DNA of 64,000 bases from Candidatus Obscuribacterales bacterium (GTDB lineage Bacteria > Cyanobacteriota > Vampirovibrionia > Obscuribacterales > Obscuribacteraceae). A program made the translations under genes and the position numbers. The number at the start of each line of letters is the position of its first letter. Position 1 is the stretch's first letter. Shown here in pieces: positions 59,085-64,000 of this stretch. The notes under the pieces were generated by a model. It did not search any database. It saw only the letters and a list, made by a program, of their open reading frames with translations, and was not told the origin of the DNA. The stretch lies in contig JACKCM010000006.1 of assembly GCA_020634035.1 (NCBI GenBank), positions 558,001 to 622,000 on the forward strand, read 5' to 3'.

Positions 59085-61127
59085 ATGACAGCAGCCAGAA
59101 TTCACAATGCCGACACCCCCATCAAAATATTGATGGTGGAAGACAATCGCGCCGATGTGGTCCTGGCTCAACACGTAATCGACCGGATCAGAGTAGCCCA
59201 CGACATGCATGTTGTTCAGGACGGACAGACAGCACTGGAATATCTCTCCGAATGCCTGGAGTCCGATTGCCGCAACCTACCAGACCTGATTATCCTGGAC
59301 CTCAATCTTCCCAGGGCAAACGGTGTCGAAGTGCTGCGCAAAATCAGAAGTGATGACAGTCTCAAAGGGCTCAACGTAGCCGTTCTCACCACCACCGATA
59401 GTGCAGACGAGCTTTCGGAACTAAAAAATCTGGATGTTCTCTGCTGTCTTACAAAGCCGGCTCATATCGATGATCTTGATCAATTGTTCTCCAGTTACTA
59501 CCCGGTCAGAAAGACAAATGGACGAAACGGCTGCAATACCGTAGTGGTTGATGCGGTCGATACGGAGAATCTCAACTCTAACAGTTCGGCTTCTAAACCC
59601 GATTCTGAATCGGAGGACACCACCGAAGAGCTGAAGCTCGGTCCCAGATCGGCAACGGTTCTACTAATCGAAGACAGCGCCGCTGACGCAATGCTCATAT
59701 CGAAACGGCTGACTATGGAATTTCCTGACCAATTTCAGGTCATTCATAAATCGACTCTGAGAGAAGGCATCGAACTTCTCAAAGAGATTAAAGTCGATGT
59801 AATTACCCTTGATCTGGGTTTGCCCGACGCCATGGGAATGCAGGCTTTCGAAAAAGTAAAGCTCTTATCGGAAGACACGCCCATAGTGGTCCTCACCGGT
59901 GTTGATGATTCCGCCGTTGCCCTGGAAGCGGTAAAGAGAGGAGCCCAGGATTATCTAGTCAAAGACCCGAAACGCTACGGCGATGTCCTGGGCCGAATAC
60001 TGCTCTATGCCATAGAGAGAAAGAGAGCAGAAAAAGTTGTACAACATTCTCTTAAGCTGGAACAGAATACTCTCAGGGAAGTACTTGATGAAGCCCCCCT
60101 GCATATCATTCGAATAGACAGCGATCTGCGAATCAAAGACGTCAATCCTATGGTAGTCAAAGCGGCCGGCATCCACGAAGATAATCTACTCGGTCAGGAC
60201 ATCTTAAGTATCTTTCCTGACTTTGATCGAGAGAAGCTGGAAGAGCTGGTCAAAGCCGGATTAACCTATCACAACCAACAACTGAAAGTATCACGCCTTG
60301 GTCGAAGCTACTTCAACAACTATTATCTCGATGTGGTGGGATGGCCCACCCAACGGACTCTCACCGACGAGAAAGAAGCGATCATCATCTGTACGGACGT
60401 CTCAGAAAGAGTACGCCTGGCCAATCAGCGCGATGAGTTCATAGCAGCACTCGCCCATGACATAAGAAATCCGCTTATAGGAGAACTGAGGGTACTCAAT
60501 GGCATTATATCCGGTGCTTTAGGAGAGATCTGCGCCCCGGTAAAATCGGCTCTGGAATCCCTCATGAAAAGCAACAATTCTTTGCTTCTGATGATGACCA
60601 ATATGCTCGAAGTCTACGAACTGGAAGCAAGCGGCACGACTCTTCACCTGGAGCGGATGGAGCTTTCAGACCTGGTAGAAGAAGTTGTGAGCGAAATGAA
60701 CTATCTGACCATCGGGTCCCAGATGAAACTGGAATTCAACTCGCTCTGTCAGTCCTCGACGATAGAAGGAGACGAAACAGCCTTAAAAAGAGTGGTCCAG
60801 AATCTCTCTTACAATGCCGTGAAATATGCCGATTCGGACTCCACCATCTCTATCTCCGTCTGCGATGATGATAGCGACCAGGTTTTGATGCGTGTGCACA
60901 ACCAGGGACCTAAAATAAAAGACGAGGAGAAGATGCACCTCTTCGACCGCTTCACTAAAGCCACCCTCGGGCGAAGATATATGCACAGCTCAGGACTGGG
61001 TCTCTATCTTTGCAAAAAAATCATCGAAGGTCATGGTGGTATCATCGGCTGCACCAGCGATGACAATGGCACTACTTTCCTGGTCTCTATCCCCCGGGCC
61101 GGGGATGACAGCGCCGTCGACGATTAA
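59085..61127 (+). CDS. Double-receiver PAS sensor histidine kinase
   Basis: 680 residues, soluble. Receiver 1 (about 10-140, Rcp1-like; phospho-Asp in LIILDLNLP). A Ser/Asp/Glu-rich linker. Receiver 2 (about 185-310; phospho-Asp in ITLDLGLPDAMG). PAS (about 325-430; EAPLHIIRIDSDLRIKDVNP). HisKA with the phospho-acceptor His in ALAHDIRNPL (about 460) and a HATPase (NLSYNAVKYA; GLGLYLCKKIIEGHGG; a CTSDDNGTTFLV end). Input therefore comes from other kinases through the receivers. It may act with the REC-HPt protein that follows. Confidence 0.9.
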   Translation: MTAARIHNADTPIKILMVEDNRADVVLAQHVIDRIRVAHDMHVVQDGQTALEYLSECLESDCRNLPDLIILDLNLPRANGVEVLRKIRSDDSLKGLNVAVLTTTDSADELSELKNLDVLCCLTKPAHIDDLDQLFSSYYPVRKTNGRNGCNTVVVDAVDTENLNSNSSASKPDSESEDTTEELKLGPRSATVLLIEDSAADAMLISKRLTMEFPDQFQVIHKSTLREGIELLKEIKVDVITLDLGLPDAMGMQAFEKVKLLSEDTPIVVLTGVDDSAVALEAVKRGAQDYLVKDPKRYGDVLGRILLYAIERKRAEKVVQHSLKLEQNTLREVLDEAPLHIIRIDSDLRIKDVNPMVVKAAGIHEDNLLGQDILSIFPDFDREKLEELVKAGLTYHNQQLKVSRLGRSYFNNYYLDVVGWPTQRTLTDEKEAIIICTDVSERVRLANQRDEFIAALAHDIRNPLIGELRVLNGIISGALGEICAPVKSALESLMKSNNSLLLMMTNMLEVYELEASGTTLHLERMELSDLVEEVVSEMNYLTIGSQMKLEFNSLCQSSTIEGDETALKRVVQNLSYNAVKYADSDSTISISVCDDDSDQVLMRVHNQGPKIKDEEKMHLFDRFTKATLGRRYMHSSGLGLYLCKKIIEGHGGIIGCTSDDNGTTFLVSIPRAGDDSAVDD

Positions 61128-61403
61128 GAAAGATAAACAGCTCGAAACAAAATCAGCCCTTCTCGCCTGCCCAGACAGGCTACAGGAACGAATGCCTGAA
61201 TCCCAGTATTCATAAGGGTTTCCCCTGGACAAAAGCGAGAATTTTGACCTGTTTTAAAAGATTCAATTCTTATCTAACTCTCCCAATCACACTTGGGGAC
61301 GGTCAATTCCATCGGAAGTGTGATGCTTACCGTGGGGTTTCTATGCCATTCTGGAATAAGGGTCAATGCTAGACCCGGTAATAGATAGAGCAGAGCCAGA
61401 ATC
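61128..61403. other. Intergenic region with a 9-bp inverted repeat
   Basis: ATCACACTT (61286-61294) and AAGTGTGAT (61316-61324) form a perfect inverted repeat around a 21-base spacer about 80 bases before the next gene; GGAAT/ATTCC and CGGT/ACCG pairs nearby allow further folding. It may be an operator or a structured leader. No gene is seen. Confidence 0.35.
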
Positions 61404-62354
61404 ATGAAAAACAAGATCCTCGTCCTCGATGACGACAGCCGGGTGGCCAAAACCATTAAGAAACTGCTGACCAAATATTGTTATGAGGTCAGCTGGGTCC
61501 GAAACACCGATGAAGCCAGCCGATTTTTGAAAACCAACGAGATTGACCTGGTCATAGTCGACTATAGACTCCAGGGAGATAGTGGAATCCACTGGATGAC
61601 CTCAATGAGAGAGTCCGGCTTTTTTATGCCTTTCATCCTCCTTTCAGGATTCTCTATGAACAGTGATGCCCAGAAAAGGCTTCGCAACCTTCTGGGAGTC
61701 AGATACATCCTCGAAAAACCGATTGATTTCAACCGCTTTATAGAAAGTGTAGCGGTAGCCATCACTCAGTCCCATGAGGATATAGAGGTGCTCTTCAACA
61801 ACGCCTCCCGGGAGAAAAGAGTGCGTCGCTTCTCTGACACATCAAGCATTGCGCTCCAGGAAGTAATCAAAGCGGTTCAGGAGAAGAAGAAAGAAAGAGG
61901 CGAAGAAGAAGAGTTCGACCTGGCTACCTTCCTCACCGAAGCATCCGAATACCAGGAGAATTTCGAGCACTTCGATGTCGAAGACTCGCTCGAGCTGCCG
62001 AGCGCCTCGTTAGAAGAGACCGGAGATTTTCCCTGTTTCAAAAAGCAGGAAGAAGATCCTTTCGACGCCGACCTGGAAGAGAGCTTGATGGAACTCAGAC
62101 TCGAGTATCTCCATGATCTGCCTGACTTGCTGCGCGGCCTGGCTGATCGACTGGAGATTGCCGCCGCCCACGGCTGGGAGCAGCGAGATATTTTGGATGC
62201 GCTTATCCAGGCCCACAATATAAAAGGTTCTTCTGGAAGCCACTCTTTGATGATTGTCTCTGAGCTGGCCGGCGTAATCGAAAAAGCTCTGGACACCCTG
62301 GATAAGAACCCCGGAATCATCTCAGGAGGAGAGAGAGAGACAGTATCTCTTTAG
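61404..62354 (+). CDS. Receiver-HPt phosphotransfer protein
   Basis: 316 residues. Receiver (1-125): LDDDSRVAKTIKKLL, phospho-Asp in LVIVDYRLQGDSG, Lys in ILEKPIDFNR. An acidic, Glu-rich linker (about 150-225). C-terminal HPt domain (about 228-310): LPDLLRGLADRLEIAAAHG and the phospho-His in AHNIKGSSGSHS. This pairing receives phosphate on Asp and passes it via His, a middle step in a relay. It follows the sensor kinase and precedes a receiver gene by 34 bp. Confidence 0.88.
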   Translation: MKNKILVLDDDSRVAKTIKKLLTKYCYEVSWVRNTDEASRFLKTNEIDLVIVDYRLQGDSGIHWMTSMRESGFFMPFILLSGFSMNSDAQKRLRNLLGVRYILEKPIDFNRFIESVAVAITQSHEDIEVLFNNASREKRVRRFSDTSSIALQEVIKAVQEKKKERGEEEEFDLATFLTEASEYQENFEHFDVEDSLELPSASLEETGDFPCFKKQEEDPFDADLEESLMELRLEYLHDLPDLLRGLADRLEIAAAHGWEQRDILDALIQAHNIKGSSGSHSLMIVSELAGVIEKALDTLDKNPGIISGGERETVSL

Positions 62355-62388
62355 CAAGTTGTAGACCCTGGCGAAAGAGGAGGTCCCC

Positions 62389-62796
62389 ATGGAGCTCAAA
62401 AAAATTTTGATGGTGGACGATGATCCAAGCATAAGAAGAATAACCGAAATAACTTTGACCAAACTAAAAGGCTGGGAGATTATCCTCGCCGACAGTGGCG
62501 CCAGGGCTCTTGAAATTATTCCCACCGAGAAGCCGGATCTTATTTTGATGGACGTGATGATGCCGGGCATGGATGGCGTCTCCACCTTCACTCGATTGAA
62601 AGAAATCGGCTGTGACTGTATTCCGGTAATATTCATGACCGCCAAGGTCCAGAATCAAGAGCTCGAAGCCTACGAGGCGATGGGAGCAGCCGGAGTGATT
62701 TCGAAACCATTCTCACCCTCCGACCTACCCGATCAGATCATTTCTATAGCTGCCGGGTGGGTCGAGCAGGGAAGAGAACTATGCTCGAAAAAATGA
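62389..62796 (+). CDS. CheY-like receiver protein
   Basis: 135 residues, receiver only: MVDDDPSIRRITEITL, phospho-Asp in ILMDVMMPGMDG, MTAKV, and Lys in ISKPFSPSDLP. A GGAGG ribosome-binding site precedes the ATG. It overlaps the start of the thioredoxin-like gene by 16 bp. A likely relay output or buffer for the REC-HPt protein. Confidence 0.9.
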   Translation: MELKKILMVDDDPSIRRITEITLTKLKGWEIILADSGARALEIIPTEKPDLILMDVMMPGMDGVSTFTRLKEIGCDCIPVIFMTAKVQNQELEAYEAMGAAGVISKPFSPSDLPDQIISIAAGWVEQGRELCSKK

Positions 62797-63380
62797 AAGG
62801 GAAGGTCTTAGTCCAGGCCCTGGTCCTGGCAGTCTGGCTGGCGCTTATTGTCTCGGCTTACGGCTATCTGGTTCTCTATGCCGCCACACCCGGACAGAAA
62901 GCAGACGCTCCTCTCTCCTGGCCCTCGGCAAGCAGATTGGTGCCCGGTGAGGACCGCCCCACATTGCTGGTTTTCATCCATCCCAAGTGTGTATGCTCCC
63001 GAGCTACACTTGCGGAGTTGAGCAGAATCATGACTCGCAGCCAGGGAAAGGTCAGGGCATACATACTGATTCTGCTGCCGGAGACAATGCAAGAGGACTG
63101 GGCGCACACGGACCTTCTGGAGAGCGCTCGTTCTATTAAAGGGACCACCACGATGATAGACCGCAACGGGGCCGAATCGAACCGGTTTCACTGTCAAACA
63201 TCGGGCCACACTCTGGTATATCGAGCGGACGGCAAACTAACTTTCTCCGGTGGCATCACCTCTTCCCGGGGTCATGAGGGCGCCAATCTCGGTCGCAGTG
63301 CGGTTGAAGACATCATCCTTCATAACAATTCGAGCACCGCATCCAACCAGGTTTTCGGCTGTCCGCTGCATGAGAGATAA
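62781..63380 (+). CDS. Membrane-anchored thioredoxin-like protein (RedB-like)
   Basis: 199 residues from the ATG at 62781 (GGGAAGAG upstream). One N-terminal membrane helix (about 7-30). The outer domain has a thioredoxin-like start (TLLVFIHPKCVCSRATLAEL) with a C-x-C pair where C-x-x-C would be expected, and a cis-Pro-like region is not obvious. It resembles RedB-type proteins found beside sensor kinases. It overlaps the receiver gene upstream and is 6 bp from the next sensor gene, so it may supply or maintain redox-active input for that sensor. Confidence 0.62.
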   Translation: MLEKMKGKVLVQALVLAVWLALIVSAYGYLVLYAATPGQKADAPLSWPSASRLVPGEDRPTLLVFIHPKCVCSRATLAELSRIMTRSQGKVRAYILILLPETMQEDWAHTDLLESARSIKGTTTMIDRNGAESNRFHCQTSGHTLVYRADGKLTFSGGITSSRGHEGANLGRSAVEDIILHNNSSTASNQVFGCPLHER

Positions 63381-63386
63381 AGCACT

Positions 63387-64000
63387 ATGTACAGCAAGAT
63401 AACTTACGAATCGCTCAGTGAAGGCGCCAGAAAACTATTCGAGCAGCGCATGGACGAAAGGTGCAAGAGTACTGACCTCTTATTCACCACACTAATCGTT
63501 CTGGAGTGGGTGGCTATGATCGTGGTATCCGTCATAGTATCACCACTCGCCTGGGAAGGCAGAAACAGCTATATTCATCCTCATCTTCTAGTTGCACTTG
63601 TCCTGGGCGGACTGGTCACACTGCCGGTTATCTATTTTTATTTCACCGCTCCGGGTAAGCCTGTTACACGCCATGTAATCGCTTTCAGCCAGATGCTTAT
63701 CTCGGCCATTCTCATTCATCTCACCGGCGGGCGCATCGAGACTCACTTTCATGTATTCGGCTCCCTGGCATTTCTTGCTTTTTACCGAGACTGGAGGGTC
63801 TTTATCACTGCGGTCATTGTCGTAACTCTGGATCATATGATTCGTGGAATCTATCTTCCCGAATCGGTCTATGGAGTGCTGACGGCAAGCCCCTGGAGAA
63901 CGCTGGAACACGTTGGCTGGGTGGTGTTCGAATGCTTTTTCCTGATCAAAGTCTGTGTGCGAAACGAGCACGAGATGATGTTTCTGGCCTCCCAGCAGGA
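63387..64000 (+). CDS. Membrane sensor protein, 3' end cut by the window edge
   Basis: An open frame from the ATG at 63387 to the window end (204 codons, no stop). After a short soluble start it has about five membrane helices (roughly 35-60, 72-95, 98-120, 125-150, 165-190). The sequence TGGRIETHFHVFGSLAFLAFYRDW carries the three-residue H-F-H pair seen in membrane input domains of hybrid histidine kinases and diguanylate cyclases. The transmitter part, if present, lies outside the window. The cytoplasmic start of a coiled coil (CVRNEHEMMFLAS) is just reached. Confidence 0.7.
   Translation, partial: MYSKITYESLSEGARKLFEQRMDERCKSTDLLFTTLIVLEWVAMIVVSVIVSPLAWEGRNSYIHPHLLVALVLGGLVTLPVIYFYFTAPGKPVTRHVIAFSQMLISAILIHLTGGRIETHFHVFGSLAFLAFYRDWRVFITAVIVVTLDHMIRGIYLPESVYGVLTASPWRTLEHVGWVVFECFFLIKVCVRNEHEMMFLASQQ

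Overview
The window reads as ordinary chromosomal DNA of a free-living, Gram-negative-type bacterium with about balanced base composition. My best guess is the non-photosynthetic sister lineage of Cyanobacteria (Vampirovibrionia/Melainabacteria, Obscuribacter-like). This is inference from gene content: a cyanobacterial/archaeal-type CobT homologue, many Hanks-type Ser/Thr kinases fused to or beside leucine-rich repeats, multi-receiver phosphorelay proteins and a RedB-like thioredoxin. No rRNA operon, phage or complete insertion sequence is present. One tRNA gene (Pro, anticodon CGG) was found.

Layout. 1-6.4 kb: a lipoprotein; a DAHP synthase behind a leader that encodes a short Trp/Phe-rich peptide and two intrinsic terminators; a universal stress protein; a small membrane protein; an exported repetitive protein; a PLP-dependent dehydratase; S-adenosylmethionine decarboxylase. 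6.7-20.3 kb: dnaE, a Sap/GAP-type membrane protein, ruvA, tRNA-Pro, a REC-GGDEF-like regulator, DUF309, a hydantoinase-A/permease pair, a secreted HExxH protein and a methyltransferase. 20.5-24.6 kb: an unknown protein, an IS1595-transposase-derived protein that has lost the catalytic core, an 11-copy array of 49-bp hairpin repeats, and a second DAHP synthase carrying an N-terminal regulatory domain. 25-30.9 kb: a membrane protein, a CobT-like gene (frameshifted), a GGDEF protein, an acyl-CoA dehydrogenase (frameshifted) and a J-domain protein. 30.9-46.4 kb: housekeeping genes (rnhB, rbgA, rplS, nrdR, rimO, a RodZ-like gene, a RluB-type gene, coaBC, metG) with a kinase-LRR fusion, an exported beta-carbonic anhydrase and YtxH/DUF948 envelope-stress proteins. 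47.2-54.1 kb: an apparent operon of two membrane kinases, an LRR protein and a Clp/Hsp100 ATPase. 54.1-64 kb: a DUF6941-like protein, an N-formylglutamate amidohydrolase family protein and a dense phosphorelay block that includes a REC-HTH-kinase fusion and runs off the window end.

The most interesting candidates are: (1) the two-stage aromatic leader before the first DAHP synthase, set against the allosteric-domain version 22 kb away; (2) the hairpin-repeat array next to a DDE-less transposase derivative; (3) the kinase-kinase-LRR-Clp operon, with a kinase-LRR fusion elsewhere in the window; (4) four helically phased octamers in front of the carbonic anhydrase; (5) a recurring promoter form, a -10 box five or six bases before the ATG with no Shine-Dalgarno sequence, suggesting frequent leaderless mRNAs. 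Three conserved genes carry single-base frameshifts, which may be assembly errors.
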